From contig NZ_CP107928.1 in the NCBI RefSeq assembly GCF_036030735.1, forward strand, positions 9,176,001 through 9,240,000: DNA of 64,000 nucleotides. Direction: 5' to 3'. Below are positions 8,680 through 17,413 of the stretch, piece after piece. The translations under genes were made by a program, and so were the position numbers. The notes under the pieces are model-generated. The model searched no databases, was not told the DNA's origin, and saw nothing but the letters and a program-made list of their open reading frames with translations. The stretch's first letter is position 1. Every line of letters starts with the position of its first letter. This stretch comes from Streptomyces sp. NBC_00425. GTDB lineage: Bacteria; Actinomycetota; Actinomycetes; Streptomycetales; Streptomycetaceae.

Positions 8680-9250
8680 GTGACGACTTTGGAACCACCC
8701 GTCGACGACCTGCTGCGCACGCTCGCGCCGCAGGTCGTCGGCGTGCTCACCCGCCGCTACGGGGACTTCGCCGCCGCCGAGGACGCAGTCCAGGACGCCT
8801 GGTGGACGCGGCCGGGCAGTGGCCGGCCGAGGGCGTGCCGCGCAGTCCGCGCGGCTGGCTGATCCAGGTCGCCGGCCGCCGGATGACCGAACAGGTCCGC
8901 AGCGAGCAGGCTCGCCGCAGGCGTGAGGAGCTGGTGGCCGGTCAGGTCCCGGCCGACCGGCGGTCCGCACCCGGAGCCGACGCCGGGGACGAGGGCGCGC
9001 AGGACGACACCCTCACGCTGCTGTTCCTGTGCTGCCACCCCGTACTGTCGCCGGCCTCGGCGATCGCACTCACGCTCCGCTCGGTCGGCGGGCTGACCAC
9101 GGGCGAGATCGCCACGGCGTTCCTCGTCCCCGAGGCCACCATGGGCCAGCGGATCAGCCGGGCCAAGCATCGGATCAAGGACTCCGGGGTGCCGTTCCGG
9201 ATGCCGGACAGCGCCGAGTGGCCGGCTCGCCTGGACGCGGTGGAGCGCGA
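8680..9250 (+). pseudogene. SigJ-type ECF sigma factor, frameshifted and 3'-truncated
   Basis: GTG 8680 starts VTTLEPPVDDLLRTLAPQVV, then YGDFAAAEDAVQDA. At about 8800 the frame moves (GCCTGGTGGAC; one extra C would restore it) to DAAGQWPAEGVPRSPRGWLI, LLFLCCHPVLSPASAIALTL and ATMGQRISRAKHRIKDSGVP: the sigma-2 and sigma-4 regions of the DUF6596-type ECF group. The long C-terminal domain is missing. At about 9250 the gene abuts the truncated end of a convergent CoA-transferase gene, pointing to a deletion that removed both 3' ends. Confidence 0.75.
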
Positions 9251-9467
9251 CGCGAGCGATCCGGCCCGCGGCGAGCAGGATGCCCAGACCCTGTCCGTCC
9301 ACGCCGCAGTTGTTGGACACGACACTCAGGCCGGTCGCGCCCTGGCCGTACAGGGCTTGGATGAGGACGGCCGGGATGCCGCTGAGGCCGAAGCCGCCGA
9401 CGGCCAGCGAGGCGTGGTCGGGGATGCCGGCGACTGCCTCGGCGGCGCTCGCACAGACCTTGTCCAT
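9250..9467 (-). pseudogene. 3-oxoacid CoA-transferase subunit A, N-terminal fragment
   Basis: From ATG 9467 the frame reads MDKVCASAAEAVAGIPDHAS, LAVGGFGLSGIPAVLIQALY and LSVVSNNCGVDGQGLG, then AAGRIARV before similarity stops. This is the first ~70 residues of succinyl-CoA/3-oxoadipate CoA-transferase alpha subunits (ScoA/PcaI type), which normally have about 230-250. The rest, and the beta subunit, are absent. 3-Oxoadipate is the product expected from the hydroxyquinol route at 20-24 kb, so the fragment may be the wreck of that pathway's next step. Confidence 0.75.
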
Positions 9468-9561
9468 GGCAGGAGGCACCTTTCTGTCGTGGGTTGATGC
9501 TGCTCGATGTGGGGGTGACCGTGTCCACCGTGCCGGTGCGGCCGAGCAGCGGCTTCTGGAC

Positions 9562-9583
9562 GCCCGCCTTGCGCAAGGCGGGC
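9562..9583. terminator. Perfect 22-bp palindrome, probable transcription terminator
   Basis: GCCCGCCTTGC followed by GCAAGGCGGGC forms a perfect inverted repeat without a T-tract, as is usual in Streptomyces. It lies downstream of the minus-strand MFS gene (stop 9639) and would end the catabolic operon transcript before the broken CoA-transferase gene. Confidence 0.6.
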
Positions 9584-9638
9584 GGGGCGGATGCGGTCAC
9601 GTCGGTCTCGGTGTGGCTGGCGTGGAGCGGAGCGGAGT

Positions 9639-10895
9639 TCAGGCGGATGTCGTGTGGGCCGGGTTCCAGGCCCGCCGCCGGGCCACCAGCAGTCCGAGCG
9701 CGACCGCCGCGGTTGCCAGCCCCAGCAGTCCCACGGCGCCGACCAGAGTGCCGACCGCCGATTCCACGGCGAGCAGCACCAGCGGGCACACGAAACAGCC
9801 ACCGAAGTAGGCCGCCATCCACAGCCCCGTGCCCCGTCCGCGGTCCTTGTACTCCAGCCGGGACATGGCACTGGTGAGGAGCGCCGGCAACAGCATCCCC
9901 GTACCCAGGCAGTTGATCACCGCACCGACCACCAACAGGGGGACACTGCCGGCGAGGAACATCACGCCGAAGCCGGCCGCGCAGATGGCGAGGACGGTGG
10001 GCATCATCGGGTCCGGGGAGCGCTTCAGACGCGTGAAGGTGATTGCTCCGGCCACCGTGGCGGCGCTCGCGACCGCAGTGGCCAGACCGATCACACCGGT
10101 GTTCTCCACCCCGAGGCCGTCGAGCAGGTACGCCATCTCCACCGGGACGGTGTAGAAGACCATCGCCCCGAAGAAGGTCAAGGCGCAGATGCCCGCCATC
10201 TGCCGCCAAGGGAACGGGCGACGTGCGGGCTGGACACCCTCCGTGGCTCTCTCCGTGGCCTCGTGCACCGCCGGACCGGGGAGGGCGAGGGCCAGCATCG
10301 GGGCGAGCAGCAGGCTCACCGCGTAGACCCAGAACGGAACTCGCCAGCCCGCCGCGCCGGCAGCGCCGCCGAGCACGAAGAAGGCCGTGGCGGCCGCGGA
10401 GGCGCACATGGTCTGCAGGGCGAGGTACTTCACCCGCCGGTGACCGGAGTAGTAGTCCCCGATCAGGGTGGTGCAGCAGGTCATGACGGCGGCCTCGGTG
10501 ACGCCGACCAAGGCTCGGCTGGCGATGATCGCGCCCAGCGAGTCCAGCCAGAGCGGTGCTGTGCCGAACAGCGCGTACAGGACGGTCGCCACCAGCAGCA
10601 GACGCTTGCGGCCCAAGCGGTCGACGATCACCCCGGCGAACGGGGCCAGCAGCGCCAGCGCCAAGGCCGGAACGGTCAGCGCCAGCGGAACCAGCGCCTT
10701 GGCGCCGGGGACCGACGCGAAGTGGTCCTGCATCTTCGGCAGCACAGGAGCGATCAGTACCGCCCCCAGCACGGGCAGACAGCTGCCCGCCATCAGCGCG
10801 GTCACCCTCAGCCGGTGCGCCGGGCCCGACACGCTCACAGGCGGCGGGGCGGAGTCATCGATCGCGGGGGAGGACAAGGGCAGGGAAGCGGGCAT
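9639..10895 (-). CDS. MFS transporter (probable aromatic-acid carrier)
   Basis: A 418-residue, 12-helix major facilitator protein. Helices begin at VTALMAGSCLPVLGAVLIAP. The conserved loop 2-3 motif reads GVIVDRLGRKRLLL, and a second signature lies at DYYSGHRRVKYLAL. ATG 10895 is preceded by TGGAG 8 nt upstream; an earlier in-frame start has no such site. It is the last gene in the direction of the long catabolic operon (genes from 17370 down), though a 333-bp gap separates it from the FAH gene. Import of the aromatic substrate is inferred from context only. Confidence 0.8.
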   Translation of the reverse strand: MPASLPLSSPAIDDSAPPPVSVSGPAHRLRVTALMAGSCLPVLGAVLIAPVLPKMQDHFASVPGAKALVPLALTVPALALALLAPFAGVIVDRLGRKRLLLVATVLYALFGTAPLWLDSLGAIIASRALVGVTEAAVMTCCTTLIGDYYSGHRRVKYLALQTMCASAAATAFFVLGGAAGAAGWRVPFWVYAVSLLLAPMLALALPGPAVHEATERATEGVQPARRPFPWRQMAGICALTFFGAMVFYTVPVEMAYLLDGLGVENTGVIGLATAVASAATVAGAITFTRLKRSPDPMMPTVLAICAAGFGVMFLAGSVPLLVVGAVINCLGTGMLLPALLTSAMSRLEYKDRGRGTGLWMAAYFGGCFVCPLVLLAVESAVGTLVGAVGLLGLATAAVALGLLVARRRAWNPAHTTSA

Positions 10896-11228
10896 GGTGA
10901 CTCCAGGGGACGATGTGTGGGAGCGGGCATGCCGCACCGGCGCGGGGCGGCGCTCGGCATGCAGCGGAGGACATCACGCCGACGCGGGATCGGGGACGTG
11001 GCGTGCGGGTGGGACGACTGTGCGGTCTCCGAGGGCAGCCGCCCACCCTCCGTGCGATCGGTATCCCGGATGTGGCGCATCCGCGCGACGAATGGGGTGT
11101 GGCGGCCTGAGCAGGTCGGGCTGTGACATGTGAGCAGTTCCGGGGAGCCCGAAAGGCCCGGGCGCGCAGGGCACGTGCGTCGGGGGCAGGGCACGAACCG
11201 GGCCCCGACCGGCTGCGCCAGGATCTGC
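10896..11228. other. 333-bp gap without a recognisable gene
   Basis: The stretch lies between the MFS start and the stop of the FAH gene. Frames on both strands are short and of shadow composition. It could hold a separate MFS promoter, but no clear -10/-35 pair stood out. Confidence 0.4.
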
Positions 11229-12182
11229 TCAGGGGCGGCTGCGGGGACGTCGGCGGCCGGTCGGCAGGGGTACCGGCTCGGGGCCGGGGACGACGGTGTT
11301 GCGGACGGAGCCGAGGACGTCCGCGGTGAGAGTGACGGTGTCGCCGGGCTTGAGCGGAGGCGGGACCCGTTCGCCTCGGATGCTCCACAGTTCCGCCAGG
11401 CAGCCGCCGTTGCCGCAGGTGCCCGAGCCGAGTACGTCGCCGGGGCGGACGACGGCGCCGCGCGAGGCGTAGGCGACCATCTCCTCGAAGGTCCAGCTCA
11501 TGTTGGACAGCAGGTCCTTGCCGACGACCTCGCCGTTGATCTCCGAGGTCAGGGCGAGTCGCAGAAATCCGTCGGCGTCCCGGTACGGTTCCACCTCGTC
11601 CGGGGTCACGAGGTAGGGGCCGAGGGTGGTGGCGGTGTCCTTGCCCTTGCAGGGACCCAGTCCGACCTGCATTTCGCGGATCTGGAGGTCGCGGGCCGAC
11701 CAGTCGTTGAACAGGGTGTATCCGGCGATGTGGTCACGTGCCTGCTCGGGGGTCAGGTCGCGGCCCTCACGGCCGATGACGACCGCGACCTCGAGTTCGA
11801 AGTCCAGCAGCCGGCTGCCTGGCGGGTACGGTACGTCGTCGTGTGCGCCGATGAGGGCGTGCGGGTTGGTGAAGTAGAAGGTGGGCGCGTCGTACCACGC
11901 CTCCGGTACGTCCTGAGTGCGCTCTCGGGAGCGCCGCACGCCCTCGATGTGTTCTTCGAAAGTGACGAAGTCTCTCACCGACGGCGGTTCCAGGGGCGGC
12001 AGCAGTCGTACCGCGTCCAGCGACACCGGGTCCGACAGGGCTGCGAGCTCTGTGGCTGCCCGTGGGAGACCGGAGTGGATCAGGCCGAGCAGCGTCGTGC
12101 CGTCGGGGAAGGGGCGTACGGCGGCACCGTCGACCACGCCGCAGCGACGGCGGCCTCGGTGCTCGTACGTGGCGAAGCGCAT
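11229..12182 (-). CDS. Fumarylacetoacetate hydrolase family protein (operon copy 2)
   Basis: A 317-residue FAH-fold hydrolase/isomerase acting on ring-opened diketo or oxoacid intermediates. Start MRFATYEHRGRRRCGVVDG at ATG 12182 follows TTGGAG. Divalent-metal ligands are in LLDFELEVAVVIG (two Glu, spaced as E-x-E) and in GYTLFNDWSARDLQIRE (Asp). Further motifs are GPCKGKDTATTLGPYLV and GDVLGSGTCGNGGC. It lies downstream of the extradiol dioxygenase (91-bp gap), a natural position for a ring-fission-product hydrolase. It differs clearly from the other FAH gene at 16375. Confidence 0.85.
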   Translation of the reverse strand: MRFATYEHRGRRRCGVVDGAAVRPFPDGTTLLGLIHSGLPRAATELAALSDPVSLDAVRLLPPLEPPSVRDFVTFEEHIEGVRRSRERTQDVPEAWYDAPTFYFTNPHALIGAHDDVPYPPGSRLLDFELEVAVVIGREGRDLTPEQARDHIAGYTLFNDWSARDLQIREMQVGLGPCKGKDTATTLGPYLVTPDEVEPYRDADGFLRLALTSEINGEVVGKDLLSNMSWTFEEMVAYASRGAVVRPGDVLGSGTCGNGGCLAELWSIRGERVPPPLKPGDTVTLTADVLGSVRNTVVPGPEPVPLPTGRRRPRSRP

Positions 12183-12273
12183 GGGGAACTCCAAGGGTCT
12201 GGGCTGGACCGGGGACGCTGCGGGCACTCAGGCCCGGAGCGGGGCGTCACCGCGCCCCCGGAGTGGGAGAGGA

Positions 12274-13212
12274 TCAGACCGGCGGGGCGACGAAGCAGCC
12301 GCGGTCGACGTCGTTGAAGGACTCCTTGGCGACCATCTCGTTGACGGGGTTCGCGGTGCCCCACTGGTCCGAGACCTGTTCGGTGGAGAAGTCGTAGACG
12401 TGGGGGTGCCAGGTGTCCTCGTCCAGCTGCTCCAGCTCGGTGGTGTACTCCAGGGTGTTGCCGTGCGGGTCGTGGAAGTAGGAGAAGGTGTTGTCGCCCG
12501 CCAGGTGACGACCGGGGCCCCACACCTTGTGCACGCCGGCCCGCAGCAGACGGCCGGTGCCGCGCATGTACTCGTCGATGCCGCGCATCTCGAAGGAGAT
12601 GTGGTGCAGGGAGGTGTGCGGGCCCTGGGCGATGGCCATGGAGTGGTGCTGGCTGCTGATCCGCATGAAGTGCATGGCCTCGCCCATGCGCGGGTGCCAG
12701 AGGGTGTCGGAGAGGCGGAAGCCCAGGTGCCGCTCGTACCACTCCTTGGTCGCGTTGAGATCGGGGGAGTTGAGGACGACGTGCGACAGCTTGACCGGGA
12801 TCGATTCCTTCTCCTCGATCTTGCGGTGCTGCCGTACGGCCACGTCCGCGGAGACCTCGATGGTGCGGCCGTCGATGTCGAAGAAGCGGAAGCCGTAGCC
12901 GCCGCCGGGGGTGTCGAGCTTGCCGGGCCGCGAGATCAACCGGGCGCCGTCGGCGAGGAGTCGCTCGGCGAGGGTGTCGACGTCGGCGGGGGTGGCCGCT
13001 CCGAAGGAGACCAGGTCGAGGCGCTTCTCCTCGGCCTTGCGCAGCCGCACGATGTACTGCTCGGGGCTGCCCTCGGCGGCGAGGAAGGAGACCCCGGAGT
13101 CCTCGCCGGTCTTGGTCAGGCCCCAGACGCCGGCGTAGAAGTCGAGCTGTTTGTCGTAGTCGGGAACGGCCAGGTCGACGTGGCGCAGGTGGGTGAGCAG
13201 GCGGTCGCTCAT
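12274..13212 (-). CDS. VOC-superfamily extradiol dioxygenase (catechol 2,3-dioxygenase type)
   Basis: A 312-residue two-domain vicinal oxygen chelate protein. The N-terminal module starts HLRHVDLAVPDYDKQLDFYA; the C-terminal module has KLSHVVLNSPDLNATKEWYE. Iron ligands are likely in LSHVVLNS (His), LHHISFEM (His) and NTLEYTTELEQL (Glu), with a supporting HSMAIAQGPH segment. ATG 13212 follows AGGAG; the longer frame upstream has no homology. Such enzymes open catecholic rings next to the diol using Fe(II) and O2. Overlap of function with the upstream FAD monooxygenase (hydroxylation before cleavage) is inferred. Confidence 0.85.
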   Translation of the reverse strand: MSDRLLTHLRHVDLAVPDYDKQLDFYAGVWGLTKTGEDSGVSFLAAEGSPEQYIVRLRKAEEKRLDLVSFGAATPADVDTLAERLLADGARLISRPGKLDTPGGGYGFRFFDIDGRTIEVSADVAVRQHRKIEEKESIPVKLSHVVLNSPDLNATKEWYERHLGFRLSDTLWHPRMGEAMHFMRISSQHHSMAIAQGPHTSLHHISFEMRGIDEYMRGTGRLLRAGVHKVWGPGRHLAGDNTFSYFHDPHGNTLEYTTELEQLDEDTWHPHVYDFSTEQVSDQWGTANPVNEMVAKESFNDVDRGCFVAPPV

Positions 13213-13237
13213 GGGTGGGGCTCCTGTTCTCGTGGCC

Positions 13238-14230
13238 TCAGACAAGGCGCAGCAGCGATGCCGCGTTGGCACCGCGGACGGCGTGGTAGTCGAGATCGGG
13301 CAGGTCGGCGTCGCGCAGTGCGGCCAGCGGGTCGTCGGTGCCCATGTCGAAGGGGAAGTCGGAGCCCAGCAGCACTCGGTCGGCGCCCGCGCTGCGGATC
13401 AGCTCCCGCAGGACGGACGGTTCGTGGACGAGCGAGTCGAAGTACAGCCGCTTGAGGTAGCTGCTGGGCGGGTGGGCGCAGCCGCGGGCGTCGGGGCGGA
13501 CCCGCCAGGCGTGGTCGGAGCGGCCGATGTGGCCGGGGAGGTATCCGCCTCCGTGCGCGGCGATCAGCTTCAGCTCCGGGTGCCGGTCCAGGACCCCGGA
13601 GAAGATCAGATGAGACAGCGCGACGGCGTTCTCGGTGGGCTGGCCGACGGTGTTGGACAGATACCAGCGGTCCAGGCGCTCGTCGAGGGTGCAGCCGTAG
13701 GGGTGGAGGAAGAGCAGCGCCCCGGTCTCCTCGGCGCGGGTCCACAAGGGTTCGTACGCCGGATCCGACAGTTCGAGGCCGGGTGCGTGCGAGGAGAGCT
13801 CGACGCCCGACAGGCCCTGCTCCAGGGCGTGTTCGAGAGCTTCGACGGCCAGGCGCGGGTGCTGGAGCGGGACCAGCCCGAGTCCGCGCAGTCGCTCCGG
13901 GGCCTGGGCGCAGTGCGCCGCGGTACCGGTGTTGGCCAGCTCCCACACGGTGCGGGCGAGGTCTTCGTCGGCCCAGTAGTGGTAGTCGGGGACAGGGGAC
14001 ACCAGCTGTACGTCGACACGGCAGGCGTCCATCGCGGCCAGCCGGGCCTTGACATCCGTCAGCCTGGGGATGCGGTCGCGGATCATCGGTCCGTTGACGG
14101 CGAGGGCCTGCGGGCCGGCCCGGCGGGCGTCCAGTTCGCGGGCGGCGGCCCGTTCCGGCCGCCCGGCCACGGTTTCCTCGACCTCGGGGAGCAGGACGTG
14201 GGCGTGGACGTCGATGGTCGGCGTTGTCAC
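13238..14230 (-). CDS. Amidohydrolase-2 family protein (ACMSD-like decarboxylase/hydrolase)
   Basis: A 330-residue TIM-barrel metal enzyme. The N-terminal TIDVHAHVLLPEVEE carries the HxH metal pair. Later motifs are GALLFLHPYG (His), LKLIAAHGGGYLPGHIGR (His) and RVLLGSDFPFDMG (Asp). This set matches the ACMSD/gamma-resorcylate-decarboxylase branch, which decarboxylates aromatic or ring-opened acids. GTG 14230 overlaps the TGA of the monooxygenase gene (GTGA), indicating translational coupling. A decarboxylation step after ring opening fits the neighbouring dioxygenase, but the substrate cannot be read from sequence. Confidence 0.8.
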   Translation of the reverse strand: MTTPTIDVHAHVLLPEVEETVAGRPERAAARELDARRAGPQALAVNGPMIRDRIPRLTDVKARLAAMDACRVDVQLVSPVPDYHYWADEDLARTVWELANTGTAAHCAQAPERLRGLGLVPLQHPRLAVEALEHALEQGLSGVELSSHAPGLELSDPAYEPLWTRAEETGALLFLHPYGCTLDERLDRWYLSNTVGQPTENAVALSHLIFSGVLDRHPELKLIAAHGGGYLPGHIGRSDHAWRVRPDARGCAHPPSSYLKRLYFDSLVHEPSVLRELIRSAGADRVLLGSDFPFDMGTDDPLAALRDADLPDLDYHAVRGANAASLLRLV

Positions 14231-15357
14231 GGCAGCTCCGTCAGCGCGGTCATCGTGCGGCCGATCAGACCGGGCACGTCGGCGTCGCGGACCCCGTCCA
14301 GCTGCCACCGGCAGATCTGGACGGAGCCGTCGACCACCATCCGGACCCGGGGGACGCGGCGCTCGTGGTAGGCGGTGAGCAGGTCGTCGTCCCAGACGTC
14401 GTGGGCGGCGAGCAGTTCCGCGAGGACCAGTGCGTCCTCCAGGGACATCGCGGCGCCCTGGGCGAGCGTGGGAGGACAGGAGTGCGCGGCGTCGCCGACG
14501 AGGACGACGCGGCCCCGGTGCCAGGAGCCCTCGACCAGGTGCCGGGTGAACCAGGTGTAGTTGACCTTCTTCGGGTCGGTGATGGACTCGCGGATCTCGT
14601 TCCAGGCGCCGCCGTATCCCTCGGCGAGACGGCGCATCTCATGGGCGTGGGTGTCGGGGTCGAGGCTCGCCCGGTCCCGCTTCGGTTCGACGAGGTACGC
14701 GTAGAGGGTGTTCTGGCCTGTGGGGGTGTAGCCGGCGATGTAGCAGGGCCCTCCGTAGGTGAGGTCGGTGCGCTCGACGCTCTTGGGACGCGGGGCGGAG
14801 ACGCGCCAGATGCCCATGCCGACAGGCTCGGGCCGCTCGCTGATACCGATCAGTGCGCGGGTGGCGGAGTGCAGCCCGTCGGCGGCGACGACCAGGTCGT
14901 ACCGTCCGGTGGTGCCGTCGCTGAAACCGACGTCGACCCCGGTCCCGTCCTGCTCCAGGCTCTGGACGGTGGTGCCGAGCCGGACCCGGGCGCCGGATCC
15001 TCGTACCGCCTCGGTGAGGATGCGCTGGAGGTCGGCGCGCTGCATGCCGACGACGGCGGGAAGGTCGGGGCCGCCGGTGTGGTGGTCCGGCTGGACGTGC
15101 AGCACGGTCCCGTCGGGAGCTGTGAGGCCGAGGGTGTCGAATCCGAAGCCGTGCTTCTCGGCTTCCTCCCACACTCCGATCTCGCGCAGGACGCGCAGAG
15201 CGTTGCCCTGGGTGGTGATTCCGGAGCCGGAGACGTTCCAGTCGGGTCTGATTTCGACGAGGTCGACGTCGATGCCGGCTTTGCGGAGCAGGACGGCCAG
15301 GCCGTTTCCTGCGGTACCGCCGCCGACGACGAGGACGCTGCGGGCGTCGCTGCTCAT
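14227..15357 (-). CDS. FAD-dependent monooxygenase (aromatic hydroxylase)
   Basis: A 376-residue class A flavoprotein monooxygenase. SVLVVGGGTAGNGLAVLLRK is the FAD-binding beta-alpha-beta motif; LVVAADGLHSATR is the DG motif; GRVVLVGDAAHSCPPTLAQG is the GD motif that binds FAD ribityl. ATG 15357 gives the normal length; in-frame sequence upstream is low-complexity Ser/Pro and has no homology. It is coupled to the amidohydrolase by GTGA. It probably hydroxylates the aromatic substrate to give the catechol cleaved by the VOC enzyme. Confidence 0.85.
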   Translation of the reverse strand: MSSDARSVLVVGGGTAGNGLAVLLRKAGIDVDLVEIRPDWNVSGSGITTQGNALRVLREIGVWEEAEKHGFGFDTLGLTAPDGTVLHVQPDHHTGGPDLPAVVGMQRADLQRILTEAVRGSGARVRLGTTVQSLEQDGTGVDVGFSDGTTGRYDLVVAADGLHSATRALIGISERPEPVGMGIWRVSAPRPKSVERTDLTYGGPCYIAGYTPTGQNTLYAYLVEPKRDRASLDPDTHAHEMRRLAEGYGGAWNEIRESITDPKKVNYTWFTRHLVEGSWHRGRVVLVGDAAHSCPPTLAQGAAMSLEDALVLAELLAAHDVWDDDLLTAYHERRVPRVRMVVDGSVQICRWQLDGVRDADVPGLIGRTMTALTELP

Positions 15358-15415
15358 GACCAACTCCCTTGTTGGACGCGGATTGGGTGGGACTGCGGGT
15401 TCTGCGGGGGACGGG

Positions 15416-16378
15416 CTATTTGACGGCGATGGGGTTGACCGGGGAGCCGACGGCGCGGGTGATGGGCAGGGGTGCGGCGGTGAGCCAGAACTCGTACGCG
15501 CCGTCGCCCGCGCAGTCGGCGGCGAGGGCGTCGAGGTCCCACATCTCGCCGATGAGCAGTCCGATGTGGGGGATGGCGACCTGGTGCAGGGGCTGGAAGG
15601 CGTGGTCGAACTCGTTGGGCCGCACCTCGAAGCCCCAGGTGTCGGTGGCGATCGCGGCGATCTCGGTGCGGTGCAGCCAGCCCGCAGTCGTGAAGGAGAG
15701 GCCGGGCGAGTCACCGCCCGCGTAGTCGCCCCAGCCCTCGCGGCGGACCCGGGCCAGCTGGCCGGTGCGGACGAGGACGATGTCACCGCGGCCGACACCG
15801 ACGCCATGCGCATCGGCGGTGGCGGTCAGGTGCTCCTCGGTGATGGCGAAGCCGTCCGGCAGTTCGCCGTTCCGGCCCAGCACCAGTCCCACGTCGAGGA
15901 GGACGCCGCGCCCGGCCACATGCGGGGCCATGTGCTCGATACCGGTCACCATGTCGCCCTCGGCGGTGACCACCTTCTCCGCGTCGCGCCCGTTCCACGC
16001 CTTGCCGTGGTCGAAGATGTGGCCGAGCCCGTCCCACTGGGTGGAGCACTGCAACGGCATGGTGATGACGTCGTCGGCGCCGCCGATGCCGTGCGGAAAG
16101 CCCTGGTTGTCGAGGGCCGCGTCGGTGCCGGTGGTCAGCATGGTGTGGATGGGGTTGGTGCGCCGCCGCCAGCCCTTCTGCGGGCCGTCCATGTCGAAGC
16201 GCTGCGAGAGGGAGAAACTGATACCCCGCCGGATGAGGGCCGCGCCCTCGCGGCGCTTGGCCTCGTCGAGGAAGTTCAGGGTGCCCAGCACGTCGTCGTC
16301 GCCCCAACGCCCCCAGTTGCTGTACGCCTTGGCGGCCTCGGCTATGGCACCCACGGGATCGGTGTGGTCCAAGGTCAT
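15416..16378 (-). CDS. Cyclase-family protein (Cyclase, PF04199-like hydrolase)
   Basis: A 320-residue metal-dependent hydrolase of the family containing kynurenine formamidase and isatin hydrolase. Metal-site signatures are GHIFDHGKAWNGRD (HxxxD) within QWDGLGHIF, AGRGVLLDVGLVLG, and VLVRTGQLARVRREGWGDYA. The expected C-terminal EMWDLDALAADC segment follows. ATG 16378 overlaps the stop of the FAH gene by ATGA. In aromatic pathways these proteins open lactones, lactams or amides; here the role is unassigned. Confidence 0.85.
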   Translation of the reverse strand: MTLDHTDPVGAIAEAAKAYSNWGRWGDDDVLGTLNFLDEAKRREGAALIRRGISFSLSQRFDMDGPQKGWRRRTNPIHTMLTTGTDAALDNQGFPHGIGGADDVITMPLQCSTQWDGLGHIFDHGKAWNGRDAEKVVTAEGDMVTGIEHMAPHVAGRGVLLDVGLVLGRNGELPDGFAITEEHLTATADAHGVGVGRGDIVLVRTGQLARVRREGWGDYAGGDSPGLSFTTAGWLHRTEIAAIATDTWGFEVRPNEFDHAFQPLHQVAIPHIGLLIGEMWDLDALAADCAGDGAYEFWLTAAPLPITRAVGSPVNPIAVK

Positions 16379-17370
16379 GACGGCTTCTCCGCGACGCATC
16401 GGGTGCGCTGGGCACCGAGGCCGGTGATGGTCCCCTCCATGACGTCGCCGTCACGCAGCAGCCACCCCCAGTGCATCCCGTTGCCGGCCGGGCTGCCGGT
16501 CAGCACCAGGTCGCCGGGGAGGAGCTGGGCCGATTGGGAGGCGTAGGACACCATGCGTGCGACACCGAAGATCATGTCCTTGGTGGACTCGTCCTGCATG
16601 GTCTCGCCGTTCAGCTTCAGCGTGACCCGCAGATCACCGGAGTCCGCGATCGACTCGGTCGGCACGATCCACGGGCCGAGCGGGGTGAAGCCGGGGGCGT
16701 TCTTGCTGCGCAGCCAGTCGGTGCCGATGGCGGGCATGTCCTGGCGGAAAACGGTGGCGCGGTCGGTGAGGTCGTTGGCCATCGTGTACCCGGCGACGTA
16801 CGGCAGGGCTTCCTCGACGGAGACCCGGTAGGCGGGCTTGGCGATCACGGCCGCCAACTCCAGTTCCCAGTCCGGCTTCTCGGCCCAAGCGGGGAGTACG
16901 ACGTCGTCGTACGGGCCCGTGATCGCGCTGGGCAGGCCGATGAACACGTACGGCAGGTCCTCGGCTGCCCGCCGGTCCATGACCGCGGCGATCTCCGCAC
17001 GTGCCTCCTCGACGGTGCGCGGGTCGTCGGGGGAGCGGTGGGCGACTGCCAGGTCGATCACGTGCTGCCGGTAGTTGGCACCGGACTGGAAGATCTGGCG
17101 CGGCTCCACGGGGGCGTGTATCCGCAGACCGTCCAGCGGCAGCCAGTCACCGGCCGTATCCGCCGCCAGACTGCGCAGACGGGGCAGGACCTCGTTCCAG
17201 CGCTCCAGCAGCGTGCGCACAGTGAGTTCCGGTGCGGCCAGCGCGGTACGCAGGTCCAGCACGCGGGCGTCCGACAGGACGAGAGCGGGAAAGGGCGTCC
17301 TGCCTGGTGCGCTGACGGTACCGAGGGCGAAGGAGCCGGAGAAGAGCGGTGAATCAACATCACGTTTCAC
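16375..17370 (-). CDS. Fumarylacetoacetate hydrolase family protein (first gene of catabolic operon)
   Basis: A 331-residue FAH-fold protein. The C-terminal domain holds FQSGANYRQHVIDL, WELELAAVIAKPAYRV (two Glu metal ligands), GYTMANDLTDRATVFRQD (Asp) and GDLVLTGSPAGNG. GTG 17370 is preceded by GAGAGGA about 8 nt upstream. It heads a minus-strand operon of six genes plus MFS, with ATGA or GTGA overlaps to its immediate follower. The divergent LysR gene and two palindromes in the 142-bp gap show how the operon is probably induced. Confidence 0.85.
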   Translation of the reverse strand: MKRDVDSPLFSGSFALGTVSAPGRTPFPALVLSDARVLDLRTALAAPELTVRTLLERWNEVLPRLRSLAADTAGDWLPLDGLRIHAPVEPRQIFQSGANYRQHVIDLAVAHRSPDDPRTVEEARAEIAAVMDRRAAEDLPYVFIGLPSAITGPYDDVVLPAWAEKPDWELELAAVIAKPAYRVSVEEALPYVAGYTMANDLTDRATVFRQDMPAIGTDWLRSKNAPGFTPLGPWIVPTESIADSGDLRVTLKLNGETMQDESTKDMIFGVARMVSYASQSAQLLPGDLVLTGSPAGNGMHWGWLLRDGDVMEGTITGLGAQRTRCVAEKPS

Positions 17371-17413
17371 GGATGTGTCCTCTCAGTGGCGGTGCGACTA
17401 ATCTGGCCGTCCC

